Source: Bradyrhizobium daqingense (GTDB lineage: Bacteria > Pseudomonadota > Alphaproteobacteria > Rhizobiales > Xanthobacteraceae). Taken from it: a stretch of 64,000 bases of DNA. Below the pieces are notes generated by a model. The model had not been told where the DNA came from. It made no database searches and saw nothing but the letters and a program-made list of their open reading frames with translations. A program made the translations under genes and the position numbers. Location: NCBI RefSeq assembly GCF_021044685.1, contig NZ_CP088014.1, forward strand, positions 372,001 to 436,000. The letters are read 5' to 3'. Below, piece after piece: positions 43,269 through 52,254 of this stretch (position 1 is the first letter of the stretch; each line of letters begins with the position of its first letter).

Positions 43269-45260
43269 TTATTTGCGCTTCCACGGTGCCGGTTTGCTTG
43301 GATCAAGAACCTCAGCGGATGCAATGTGCTGTCCGGAACCTTGTGAAATCACTGCGCTCGGCGGCCCTTGCTTTTGTACAATGGGCTCATTTACATCGGC
43401 GCCGCCAAGCGTCGCGCGCCAATCGTGCTTCGGCGCAGCGAACGCAGCAGCCCCGTCGAAGGCAAGGGGACTATCCTGCAACATCCGCTTGTTGCGCTCA
43501 CGCAGCGCATGATACTCGGCATCGCTTATCTTTGGCCACTCGTCGATCCATCCGAGTTGCGTGTCGTGGATGAAGGGGTGCTCGAGAGGAGGATGCATAC
43601 CTCTTACGAAGCAGGCGAAGTACGCGTCACTTTCACTCTTGTGCACGTGCTTCAAGAAGTCAGGACTGCAACGGAGATCGCGCGCCATATAGTTCAAATC
43701 TTGCGCCTCAGGACTCGAGGCGTATTTTATGCTGGTGTTCGTTGAGATCGCGTTGCGGGTCGCCTCGTCAAGCTCATCACAATACATATTCTGATGAGCA
43801 ACAATCGCTCCACCGTTGTACTCGCGGAGCAGGCGGAACAACTGAGGTGTCTTTTCCGAATCAGCGAACTCTTGAAATTCGTCGATCATGACGTAGACCG
43901 GATGCTTATCGTTGCGAGACTGGATGGCGTCTTGTGCCAGAGAAAGGATGTAGCGACCCAGAGTCTGATGGGCCTCTTTGAGCTGAGACAGGCGGGTATT
44001 TACGAGCACAATTTTTCGATCTCGAATACATTTGCCCAAGTCAAGTTTCCGCGTAGCGGCATTAAACATCACAGCCAGGGTCTCGTTTCCGGCAATACCG
44101 TAAATGCGAGACTTGATCTCCTCGCGCGTGGAGGCGTAGTTGGCGGAATAGAAATCACTCTCGAAAAATCGTCTAGGTATCGATGGGAGCTTTTTGATCA
44201 CGGTTTCAAATAGCGGATTGGGCGGCTTCCTGTTTATCCGGTCATCGAGCAAATCGAGCAAGGTTTCGAGGTTTGCGCCGGGAAGCGAAAAGAGCATTCG
44301 GGCACAGAACTGAAAACAGGCGGCCTGTTTTCCAGTCAGCTTTTGCTTCGTGGTCGAGAATATGTAGCTGAAATCTGACACGAGCTGGGCCGGGTCTCGT
44401 CCGTCTGTTGCAAACAGATTGAGAGCAGGTGCATCAGCAGGGTCTACGATGACAACCCTGTCACTGAACGTTTTTAATCGCGCCAGGCGCTCGACCATCA
44501 AGCCCTTGGGGTCAACGACGATGTAAGCCGGAGGGTTCGAGTTTTCGACGAAGTCTTTGAGAAGATTATTTTGAAGGAGAGTGGTCTTGCCGCTTCCACT
44601 TGGGCCGAGAACGTGGGTATGCTCGTAGCGGATGTGCTGAGGTATCTCTTTAGGACTTAGCATCTCCTTCACAGCTTGCTGTTGCGCCATTTCTATTTCC
44701 AGTTCTCGCTGCCGTTTTTCTTCTCTTTCTTTCTCCTCCTTGGCAAGTTTGATGATCTGATCTTGGCGCTTGGCGGCCTCCGCCTCATTTTTCTTGTTTT
44801 CCTCATCGATCTGGTGCATCCACTCGGCGTACAGCCGGTTATGAAGTTCAAGTTCCGCACCTGTTATTTCCGATTGTTTTCTGGTGAGGAACGCATCGAG
44901 CGCCTTTTCGCGCTCCGGTTGGACAAAATCACGCTCGCTCATCCAGGCCGTTTTGCTGAAGAGTGAGCCCAAGAGTCCGAAACCAGGACGAGCCTTCACG
45001 TAATATTCGACGGTCGCGTTCTCGACGTGCTCTTTGTAATCATCATCGTCTTCGGCCTGTCTATCGAAATCGTAGCGAGGCTCGAGAAATTTGCGGACCG
45101 CTTTTTTATAGCACTCAACAGAGCAGAACCAGTAAGGCATTCCCATGAATTTGCCGTCGGGGTCTAGTGATCCACTCGCTAAGGACTCGGGAGGCGGCTC
45201 AAGATCGTACGAACGATGGCGGTTGCCGCACTGAATGCACTTATCTCGACTTGCCGCCAT
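43269..45260 (-). CDS. TraG/VirD4-like ATPase with N-terminal zinc finger
   Basis: ATG at 45260 follows AAGGGGAAGAGGG, giving 663 residues. The N-terminus has Cys8, Cys11, Cys46 and Cys50 (CIQC, FCSVEC), like MYM/TRASH-type zinc fingers. A charged coiled coil spans about 150-200. The RecA-like domain has Walker A GPSGSGKTT (219-227), AYIVVDPKGLMVERL, and Walker B VYVMIDEFQEF. Late motifs FRLLREYNGGAIVAHQNM and YFACFVRGM resemble coupling proteins. No membrane helices are seen, unlike VirD4. It may drive DNA transfer or segregation of the surrounding element. Confidence 0.8.
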   Translation of the reverse strand: MAASRDKCIQCGNRHRSYDLEPPPESLASGSLDPDGKFMGMPYWFCSVECYKKAVRKFLEPRYDFDRQAEDDDDYKEHVENATVEYYVKARPGFGLLGSLFSKTAWMSERDFVQPEREKALDAFLTRKQSEITGAELELHNRLYAEWMHQIDEENKKNEAEAAKRQDQIIKLAKEEKEREEKRQRELEIEMAQQQAVKEMLSPKEIPQHIRYEHTHVLGPSGSGKTTLLQNNLLKDFVENSNPPAYIVVDPKGLMVERLARLKTFSDRVVIVDPADAPALNLFATDGRDPAQLVSDFSYIFSTTKQKLTGKQAACFQFCARMLFSLPGANLETLLDLLDDRINRKPPNPLFETVIKKLPSIPRRFFESDFYSANYASTREEIKSRIYGIAGNETLAVMFNAATRKLDLGKCIRDRKIVLVNTRLSQLKEAHQTLGRYILSLAQDAIQSRNDKHPVYVMIDEFQEFADSEKTPQLFRLLREYNGGAIVAHQNMYCDELDEATRNAISTNTSIKYASSPEAQDLNYMARDLRCSPDFLKHVHKSESDAYFACFVRGMHPPLEHPFIHDTQLGWIDEWPKISDAEYHALRERNKRMLQDSPLAFDGAAAFAAPKHDWRATLGGADVNEPIVQKQGPPSAVISQGSGQHIASAEVLDPSKPAPWKRK

Positions 45261-45489
45261 CGACCCTCTTCCCCTTGATGAGAGTACGGAAGAACTCTCT
45301 CCTCTTCGCTTCTGCATGGGCCCGAATAAGGGGAATGGACTGCAACCACATCAATGCGCCGACGATGAGCACGACCCAATGAGTCGGATACTGAGGTCTG
45401 CCATGCATCCATTCGCCAGTTGTGAGTATGAAGCCGAAAAGAGTGACAAAGAAGCCGACAAACGCGATAAGCAGACGGAGTAGGTCCAT
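45241..45489 (-). CDS. Small two-helix membrane protein
   Basis: An 82-residue protein with two membrane helices (about 4-22 and 38-54: LLIAFVGFFVTLFGFIL and WVVLIVGALMWLQSIPL), then a basic tail (AEAKRREFFRTLIKGKR). It overlaps the TraG-like ATPase gene by 20 bases. It could anchor that soluble ATPase to the membrane, replacing the helices VirD4 normally has; this is inference. Confidence 0.6.
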   Translation of the reverse strand: MDLLRLLIAFVGFFVTLFGFILTTGEWMHGRPQYPTHWVVLIVGALMWLQSIPLIRAHAEAKRREFFRTLIKGKRVDGGKSR

Positions 45490-45564
45490 GGTGATCCTCC
45501 CGAGAGGAGGCGACCAGTGTTAGGCCAGTGTTGGACGCTGACCGCCTCTGATCGCCCGCTCCTC

Positions 45565-45780
45565 TTACTTCGGAGCGTCGGATCTGGCCTTCGCGCATCT
45601 CTCCAAATATTCAAAAACCTCATGCGACCACCAGACGCGTGGGGAACCGCGATAGATCGAGAGCTTGAAACTCTTCGGAAATCTCTTCGCCTTCTCCAGG
45701 CGGTCAAGGTGAGTACGACTATAAGGAATTCCAAAATCTGAACGCAGACGTTTGAATGTGACCACTGATTTCTCAGACAT
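45565..45780 (-). CDS. AlpA-family helix-turn-helix regulator
   Basis: A 71-residue protein with the AlpA/excisionase pattern: FKRLRSDFGIPYSRTHLDRLE, FPKSFKLS and PRVWWSHEVFEYLERCAKA. AlpA proteins activate integrase genes or act as excisionases of cryptic elements. It opens the minus-strand module 45780-41800, though an integrase is next found only at 50115. Confidence 0.75.
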   Translation of the reverse strand: MSEKSVVTFKRLRSDFGIPYSRTHLDRLEKAKRFPKSFKLSIYRGSPRVWWSHEVFEYLERCAKARSDAPK

Positions 45781-46131
45781 CGCTTAGACTCCGTGTTGGA
45801 GCCGTCGCGACGGCTGTTAGTCAGCCGACGGGTGACGTATACCACAGGTTGAGATCTTGGGGATTCTATTATTAGGTAATTAAGGCTGACCAAATGGTCG
45901 AGCATGGCGCGGGCATGAACCCAGGATGTGTCGTTACACTCGCAAGTACGCGATGAAATCAGGCCGGCCCGGACTGTGCGGACAGCGCTTCAGCGCGCAC
46001 GCGCCGAAACGCGTTTCGAACGAGATTTCCAGGCGAAGCCTCCGCCTCCCTTCTCGAAAAGCCTGATCAGTCTCACATCGTCTGACGACGGACAGTCCGT
46101 TCTGAGCAGGATTGAACTGCTCCTTTTCAGC
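45781..46131. other. No gene recognised
   Basis: 350 bases between the AlpA start and the end of the cytochrome gene, presumably including the AlpA promoter. I found no tRNA, hairpin or domain. Confidence 0.4.
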
Positions 46132-47685
46132 TCATCGGTTCGTTTCCACAGTAAATACGAAGGAATAATCGGACGCGTAGTCCGGATTATCAGTTGCCCC
46201 TGTCCACCCTTTTGGCGGCGCGACCAGCACGCGGCGCACCCGGCGGCCGGCAAGTTGAGCGGTTATTTGCTGCGATGGATTGCCTATCCTGGCGGATTGA
46301 TGGCAATCCATGCATGACTTCTGGGTCTGCAAGTAGGTCTCAAGTGTGGTGTTGGCGACGATGTGACTGGCGCTCGATGGCGTGATGTCGCCGGTCGAGA
46401 GCGGTACAGTGCTCTGCGGCGGTACCGGCTGCGGGCTGTTCGGCCATTGCACGTCGATCAGGCGGTAATAGTTGAACACCGAATCCGCCGGCAGGATGCT
46501 CCAAGCATAATCAGTGACGGAATTCGCCTGCGAGTCCACAGGCGTGATGCGAGTGATCTGCATCGGCGCCGAATAAGGAATGCAGTCTGGCGTCGGCGGC
46601 TTGCCAATGGGACACGCATCGCCCGGCGGGGTGTTGGGCCTGCAGCGATAATAGATGTCGGTCTGCGGATTGCAGTTCGGATTGAAGAACGTATAGCCCG
46701 GAGATGGCTTCTGGTTGGGATTGCGCGGCAAGGTTGGCGCGACCGGATTGCCGTTGTTGTCATCGGGATCATTGTCAATCTGCTCGAAGGTCGCCCAGAC
46801 GAACTGGTTGGCGCCCGGTACCTTGTGGATGATGTGCAGGCCAACAAGGCCCATGGTCGCCTGAACAGGCTTGCCGCCAGGCAGGGTGTATTCGGCGAGC
46901 GCGGTCTTGTAACGGTAGTTGAGCGAACCGTCCGACGGCAGCGCCACCCAGGCGGCCTTGATCTCGATGGCGCCGACGCCTTGGCCATAGGTGGTGACAT
47001 TGCCCTTGCAGTCGACGTCTGTGTTGCCTTGGGCATTGCCGGCTGGCAGATTGAAGCCGCCGCGTCCGTTCTGGCCCTGCTGCGAGGCGCAGGCGCGCTG
47101 GCCGGCGAATGTGGTAAGATCCGAATCGTCAAACACATTGGTGGTGATGTAGGCGTATTCGTCCTCATTCAACAGGATCTCATAGAATGCCGGAACGCCG
47201 CGCTGGTCAGAGATCCATTTGCCATTGCCAGCCTGGCCGATGTTATCGAGCACAGCGTCTCCGAGCTTCGACACATTGAACAGCGTTTTCGTTGATGGAC
47301 GCCTGTCCTGCCAAGCCGATTTGGCGCGCGCGGCCGATTGCGTGAACGCCTGGGTCGCCGAGAGGAAGCTCTCCCAAACCGTCGCCGAGGTGTCGCCCGG
47401 CATGCCGAAGCTCGACCACTGGGTATTCGAATCCGGCGTTCCCGGATCGTTCCGGTCGGCCTTCCAGTTGAGGTAAATGAACTCCTGCCAGGCGAAGCAG
47501 TCTGCTGCGATCTGGTTCTTCGAGGCGGCGCTGAAATAAGTTGGCAATATCGCCTTCGGCTGCACCTGGGTCACGCCGATGGCACCGCACGGATTGGTGT
47601 CGGTCGGCTGCGCCAGCGCGGGGCCGCCGCGCGCGAATGCGAACAGAGCGGCGGCGAGGACGAGTGTCGGCGAGCAGTAAGCCAT
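46132..47685 (-). CDS. Secreted protein with one c-type haem site
   Basis: From ATG 47685 the 517-residue protein has a signal peptide (YCSPTLVLAAALFAFARG, cleaved near ALAQ). A large domain follows with FAWQEFIYLNWKADRNDPG and YALH-like LVGLHIIHKV. One haem-c motif CMDCH lies at 458-462. It should be matured in the periplasm. The long non-cytochrome part has several Cys and no family I know. It lies directly after a 600-residue unknown gene, starting five bases before that gene's stop, so they are coupled. A redox or haem-linked enzyme is likely. Confidence 0.7.
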   Translation of the reverse strand: MAYCSPTLVLAAALFAFARGGPALAQPTDTNPCGAIGVTQVQPKAILPTYFSAASKNQIAADCFAWQEFIYLNWKADRNDPGTPDSNTQWSSFGMPGDTSATVWESFLSATQAFTQSAARAKSAWQDRRPSTKTLFNVSKLGDAVLDNIGQAGNGKWISDQRGVPAFYEILLNEDEYAYITTNVFDDSDLTTFAGQRACASQQGQNGRGGFNLPAGNAQGNTDVDCKGNVTTYGQGVGAIEIKAAWVALPSDGSLNYRYKTALAEYTLPGGKPVQATMGLVGLHIIHKVPGANQFVWATFEQIDNDPDDNNGNPVAPTLPRNPNQKPSPGYTFFNPNCNPQTDIYYRCRPNTPPGDACPIGKPPTPDCIPYSAPMQITRITPVDSQANSVTDYAWSILPADSVFNYYRLIDVQWPNSPQPVPPQSTVPLSTGDITPSSASHIVANTTLETYLQTQKSCMDCHQSARIGNPSQQITAQLAGRRVRRVLVAPPKGWTGATDNPDYASDYSFVFTVETNR

Positions 47686-47689
47686 GGCC

Positions 47690-49492
47690 CTAGTCCGTGA
47701 TGTAGACCGCGGCCGGAAGAGCCAGTACGGTATTGCTGGTGGTCTGGGTGATCTGGATGCCGCGCAGCCCAATGGTGGCGCCGCTCGGGACCCTTACGGC
47801 GACAGCAAGTGCCGTGTAATTGCCTGGATAGGAATTGCCCGGCACCGCGTAGAAGGTTGGCGTCGCGCTTTGAAGGGTAACCGCAATGCTTGGATCCGGC
47901 CCCGAGCCGTCGGCAAGCTGGACCTGTACCGAGACCGGCTCGCTGGTTGGATTGCAGGTCAGCACGAGGTTCTGTGCCGAACCGTCGGCCGGCAGCCAGG
48001 GCGCGATGAAGGTGCTATTGCTTGCGAGCGGCATCTTGGCGCCGGTCGGACATGGTTCATTGACCTCGCTCATGGCGTCCCATAAGACCGCCCACACGCA
48101 TTGCAGTGGCGCGCCGGGCGTCGGTGTCGTGCTGGAGCAATCGGCGAGTGGCGCAGCCCGGTCCGCCGACAGCGGCCGCGCGAACAAGCCGACCTTAAAC
48201 TGGTTCGCAATTTGACCGGCCCATTGGATCGGCTGACCGTTAATCAGCATGTCGGCCAGCGTTAGATTCGGATTCATGGCGAGCCAGCTCCCTGGAATCT
48301 GCACGGCCGCATGCAGGACCATGTTGCCGCGGAACGGTGCCCCACTGATCGGATCGTTGACCTCGGCAGAACCGCGCAGAATCTGGTAGACGTCGATCGG
48401 TTTGGCGTCGCCGGGCACGTCGACGCCGACCTTGATGTTGGGCCCGAAGGCGAATCTCGACGAATCCGGTACCTGGATATAGAGCCCGACCGGATTGGCG
48501 AGGCAGGCGCGCAGTGGAATGCCAGCATATTGCCCGCCCACCACCTGATTGACCGTCTGGCCGATGGTTGGATCGCTGTGGCGATATGCTTGGCCGTAGT
48601 TGCCGCAGCAGATCAGCGCTTGGGAATCGCTGTTGCGGCTGGCCGGATCGTCCTGAAACTGGGGCGGCACGTATTGCACCGTGGCGGCGCCGGCGAGGCC
48701 GAGTTCGGTCTGCAAGGTATTCGGCGTGCTGGTGAGATGCATAACCCCGCCATACGGATCGGCGCCGCCGCGCGTTGCAATCGGCCCCGAATTCCACTTG
48801 TTGAGCGGATTGTAAGCGCGCTTGCCAGTGTCGGGATCAATCACGGGATTGCCACTCGAATCCATCAGGGTAAGGTCGTCGAGGGCGACCTTGATCTGGT
48901 TTACGAATGGCGCCCCGTGGTTGAGCGTCTGTTCGTAGAGCTCGCGGACCCGTTCTTGCGACACCTTCCACATCGTATTCCAGTATTCAGGGTTCTCGCA
49001 GGCAAAATCGACGCGGATGAGATTGCCGTCGCTGTCGCGCACCGTCGACCATTCGCAATACTCGTCGAGCCAGCCGCGCGGGCCGTAGGGCCCGAACGTC
49101 TTTAGCGTTCCGCTCCAATCGGCCTGCGGACAGAGCATCGCCGGAATGTTCTCGAAAGTTTTCCGACCGGTATCGTAATAGCCGGTGTCGGCCAGTTCAT
49201 AAACCTGGGTCTGGAGGAGATTGTATGGGTTCGGTGGACTGACCGGCGGCGTCGCGGAATAGTACTGGTCAAGTCGGCCCGGAAACGCCACCCATTCGAC
49301 TAACACTGCCTGCGTGCCCAAAGGGACATCAGTGTAGAGTGGATTGTAGAAGTAGTAGGCCGGGTCAGGAGTCGCCTGCTGAATCCAGCCGTTGACGTTG
49401 ATGGTCCAACGATGGCTGAGGTCGGCATATTCGGGACTATTCGGTGGAAAGTCCTCGATGAAGGCTGGAAGTCCGAACGTGGTGATCTCCAT
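47690..49492 (-). CDS. Large hypothetical protein paired with a cytochrome c protein
   Basis: A 600-residue protein with no signal peptide (MEITTFGLPAFIEDF...). It is rich in Pro, Tyr and Trp, with YYFYNPLYTDVPLG, CENPEYWNTMWKVSQERV, LICCGNYGQAYRHSDP and a strand-rich C-terminus (VLTCNPTSEPVSVQVQLAD) that looks like a beta-sandwich. It is the first gene of a two-gene operon with the CMDCH protein. The pairing suggests one oxidoreductase or a substrate-binding partner. I recognise no family. Confidence 0.65.
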   Translation of the reverse strand: MEITTFGLPAFIEDFPPNSPEYADLSHRWTINVNGWIQQATPDPAYYFYNPLYTDVPLGTQAVLVEWVAFPGRLDQYYSATPPVSPPNPYNLLQTQVYELADTGYYDTGRKTFENIPAMLCPQADWSGTLKTFGPYGPRGWLDEYCEWSTVRDSDGNLIRVDFACENPEYWNTMWKVSQERVRELYEQTLNHGAPFVNQIKVALDDLTLMDSSGNPVIDPDTGKRAYNPLNKWNSGPIATRGGADPYGGVMHLTSTPNTLQTELGLAGAATVQYVPPQFQDDPASRNSDSQALICCGNYGQAYRHSDPTIGQTVNQVVGGQYAGIPLRACLANPVGLYIQVPDSSRFAFGPNIKVGVDVPGDAKPIDVYQILRGSAEVNDPISGAPFRGNMVLHAAVQIPGSWLAMNPNLTLADMLINGQPIQWAGQIANQFKVGLFARPLSADRAAPLADCSSTTPTPGAPLQCVWAVLWDAMSEVNEPCPTGAKMPLASNSTFIAPWLPADGSAQNLVLTCNPTSEPVSVQVQLADGSGPDPSIAVTLQSATPTFYAVPGNSYPGNYTALAVAVRVPSGATIGLRGIQITQTTSNTVLALPAAVYITD

Positions 49493-50114
49493 AACCTGAT
49501 CTCCTCCGCGGTCCGCCGCGACGGTTTGTATCGCATTCGCAGGTAATAGTGTGTGCGTGTCGCGTTTTGCGTCGCCTCGTCCGCCCGTGTTTTATAACGT
49601 AGCTCCAGGCAGTGAATATTCCTCAGTTCTCTCTGAAGCGAGTGCCGACGACAAACCTCTTTATCTTCTAAGCTGCTTCGCTGGCCCTGACCAGATTGGG
49701 CCCGCCATTATGATGGCCTCTAAGGTTCTCCGATTCGAAAATACGTTTTGCGTATCGCGGCAACTCGAGGATCCGTAGTTTCCTACGGGACGTTGAGACG
49801 TTGATTGCTGACGCACATTTGGCTACTACCAATACCGGGAGGCACTGGTCCGCCTCTACCTCCGAATGCCAGGGGCTTCACAAGGATCAGCAACTTGGTG
49901 CGGCTCGGCGCATTGGCCGGAGGAAGCGATTGCTGTTATCGAAAGCCAGCGTACCTGTTCGTCGAGATTTAGTGGCGAGAGCGTACCGATTGCACGTTCG
50001 TCCCGTTGAACAAGCTTCTGTGAGATCGGTACGCCGTCAATGTGTTCGTCGACCTAATGATGGACACAGAAGGTTCTCCCAAACTTTGAAACGAGGCCTG
50101 TCCGCCCGGATCTC
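49493..50114. other. No gene recognised
   Basis: About 620 bases between the operon start and the integrase end. A 75-codon plus frame at 49551 lacks any domain. It probably holds the promoter of the 49492 gene. Confidence 0.4.
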
Positions 50115-51236
50115 CTAGGTCTCGCTAACTAACCGCTTCAGGTGAGCCTCGAGTTTCTGCAGTGCCGCTCTCTTCTCGGGTAGATAGTCATACCTGTCGT
50201 AAATTTCGTCGAGATCAGTTTTGCCTCCGCCGGTTACGTGGTTGAGCATGATCTCGGCGATTTCACGCGAAATCCCTAGGCGGGCAAGGGTCGAGCGGAA
50301 GGTACGGCGAAGATCTCGCACTTGCCATCCAGTTACGCCGGATTGCTTATCGAGTTCTTTCTTCAGCTTGCCCCACGAGCCATCGTTGAAGTGTGTACCC
50401 TTGATGTGACCAGGGAAGTAGTAGTCGGTATTCTTGTCTCGCCAATTGTCGCCCATCTTTTGTTGCCGATCGACGATCGCACGCGCCATTGGAAGGATCG
50501 GAATTGCGTGGGCGCGTCCGTTCTTTGTGAAGTCACCAGGGATCGTGATCACACGTCCTTCGCGCCATGCCCGTTGCAGCCGCCCGATTTCGCCGTTCCG
50601 GCACCCCCACAACATGACGAGGCGGATCATGTCGCCGAAGAAACCCTCACATGCCTGCCAGATTTTCCTCAGCTCGTCGTCGCTCAGAATGCGGCTGCGT
50701 TTCTTGTCTTTCCCCGGAGCCGGATAGCCTTCAAGCGGACTGCGCTTGATGTAGCGGTGGGGAGGTTTCGTGCACCATCGAAGCATCGTGCGGAGTGCGC
50801 GGAATGCGTGAAGCTGCTCACTGGGTACATCCGCGAGCTTGCCGAATTCTCGCTCAATCGCCGCATCGTTGAGGTCAGCGAGCGTACATCTGAAGTTCAG
50901 CCGGTTGAGGAGACGAAGGGTCTCAGATTTGGTGCGCTCGGCTTTGCCCCTGTAGTTTTCCTTGATGAACACAAGCTTCGCTTGTTCGAACTCAATGCTG
51001 ATTTCCTTCTCCCCGACGGGGGTGCCGAGAGCCACAAAAGCACGGCGGCGCGCCTCTGCGAGCTTCAGATCAGGATAGTAACCCAGCCGAATTTTGGTGC
51101 GGTTGGGCTCTTTGAGGACGATCCACGTCTTTCGGCGCTTGCCGACGCGCAAGCCAAACGCTGGCGTCTTTCGGTCCATGTACAGACCGGGCTTCAGTGA
51201 CTGAACGGTGAGATCTGTGAGTCCAAGAATTGGCAC
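50115..51236 (-). CDS. int: Tyrosine recombinase / island integrase
   Basis: A 373-residue P4-type integrase with an N-terminal arm-binding domain (AFGLRVGKRRKTWIVLKEPN, then IRLGYYPDLKLAEARRRA). Its catalytic domain has R213 (GCRNGEI), R310 (RDLRRTF), H333 (LNHVTG) and the likely nucleophile Y346 (IYDRYDYLPEKR). The usual HxxR motif reads RDLR, so the His is Arg307. It lies 130 bases from a split tRNA-Gly gene, its likely att site, and points into the accessory DNA. Confidence 0.88.
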   Translation of the reverse strand: MPILGLTDLTVQSLKPGLYMDRKTPAFGLRVGKRRKTWIVLKEPNRTKIRLGYYPDLKLAEARRRAFVALGTPVGEKEISIEFEQAKLVFIKENYRGKAERTKSETLRLLNRLNFRCTLADLNDAAIEREFGKLADVPSEQLHAFRALRTMLRWCTKPPHRYIKRSPLEGYPAPGKDKKRSRILSDDELRKIWQACEGFFGDMIRLVMLWGCRNGEIGRLQRAWREGRVITIPGDFTKNGRAHAIPILPMARAIVDRQQKMGDNWRDKNTDYYFPGHIKGTHFNDGSWGKLKKELDKQSGVTGWQVRDLRRTFRSTLARLGISREIAEIMLNHVTGGGKTDLDEIYDRYDYLPEKRAALQKLEAHLKRLVSET

Positions 51237-51368
51237 GATTTGGCACGCCTTTCACGTGGATTGAGGCGGATATCCATGCCGAAGTATATGATGGTCGAGT
51301 TGCAGAAACCACTGCAAAACAAGGCGTTTCCGGACACTATGTGGAATGGTGGAGAGGCTTCACAAAAG

Positions 51369-51406
51369 ATTGGGAAGCTGCCGTTCTACCATTGAACTAC
51401 GCCCGC
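51369..51406 (-). tRNA. 5' half of a tRNA-Gly(CCC) gene, cut at the anticodon loop
   Basis: On the minus strand GCGGGCGTAGTTCAATGG begins a normal tRNA-Gly. It continues through the D-arm to the anticodon loop TTCCCAA, then turns into unrelated sequence. The 3' anticodon stem, T-arm and acceptor strand are missing. The break marks the island's right edge, with the core genome at higher coordinates. Confidence 0.75.
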
Positions 51407-51580
51407 GGATGCGCTGCTTCGCGCCCATCCTGATTAGCCGAGACGGCGCATTCCGCCAAGCGCTTTGGCGTGGCGCACCCGACGCTGCTTAACTTTCTGG
51501 TAAGATTCCACGTGCGCCGGATTGTGGCGGTGGTATGATTGCGGGTCTGGGGAAGAACGTGCACTGAGTGGGGCGTGTGC

Positions 51581-52159
51581 ATGGTGGGGCGTGCTTACGC
51601 GATATTCGATACGGCGATCGGCCGCTGCGGCATCGTCTGGAGCAGCACCGGCGTCGTGGCCGTGCAATTGCCGGAGGCGCGGGAGATCGACACCCGCCGC
51701 CGGATTTTTGCGGTGCATCCCGAGGCACGCGAGCAGCGGCCGTCCGAGAACGCCGAGCTTGCGATCGAGGGCATCACGGTGCTGCTGCAAGGCAGCGACC
51801 CTGACTTCTCCGAGGTCAGCCTGGATGCCGGCGGCGTGCCCGGCTTCAACCGGCGCGTCTATGAATACACCTGCACGATCCCGCGCGGGGAGACGCGAAC
51901 CTATCACGAGATCGCCAAGGCGCTCGGCGCCTCCGGTGCCGCGCATTCGGTCGCACAGGCGATCGCCAAAAATCCCTACATGCTGATCGTGCCCTGTCAC
52001 CGGGTGCTTGAGGCCGGCAATTACACAGACAGGCTGTCGCCCTATGGCGGCGTCATCTCCAAACGGCGGCTGCTGGCGCTCGAAGGCGCCCATCCGATCG
52101 CGAGCAAGACGCTATTCGAGGTGCTGCTGCCGGTTGCTCCGCCGCGTCCTCCCACCTAA
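51581..52159 (+). CDS. ogt: Methylated-DNA--protein-cysteine methyltransferase
   Basis: A 192-residue protein. The methyl-accepting Cys139 lies in VPCHRVL, with the DNA-binding part RTYHEIAKALGASGAAHSVAQAIAKNP split over about 106-132. Ogt removes methyl groups from O6-methylguanine in DNA in one suicidal step. It is the first core gene to the right of the island. An ATG at 51581 is chosen; the arginine finger and active-site loop are complete. Confidence 0.9.
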   Translation: MVGRAYAIFDTAIGRCGIVWSSTGVVAVQLPEAREIDTRRRIFAVHPEAREQRPSENAELAIEGITVLLQGSDPDFSEVSLDAGGVPGFNRRVYEYTCTIPRGETRTYHEIAKALGASGAAHSVAQAIAKNPYMLIVPCHRVLEAGNYTDRLSPYGGVISKRRLLALEGAHPIASKTLFEVLLPVAPPRPPT

Positions 52160-52254
52160 GGCGCGGTCTTGACCGCACCTCAGCTTGATTTTTTGGGCAT
52201 GATCTTATCGGACCGCCGCTACACACTTGTCCGGATCATGCCTAGATAGGCGGG

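Noticed and set aside
46363..47295. 310-codon plus-strand frame
   Set aside because: It is antisense to the haem-c protein gene and Arg/Val/Ile-rich without any motif.
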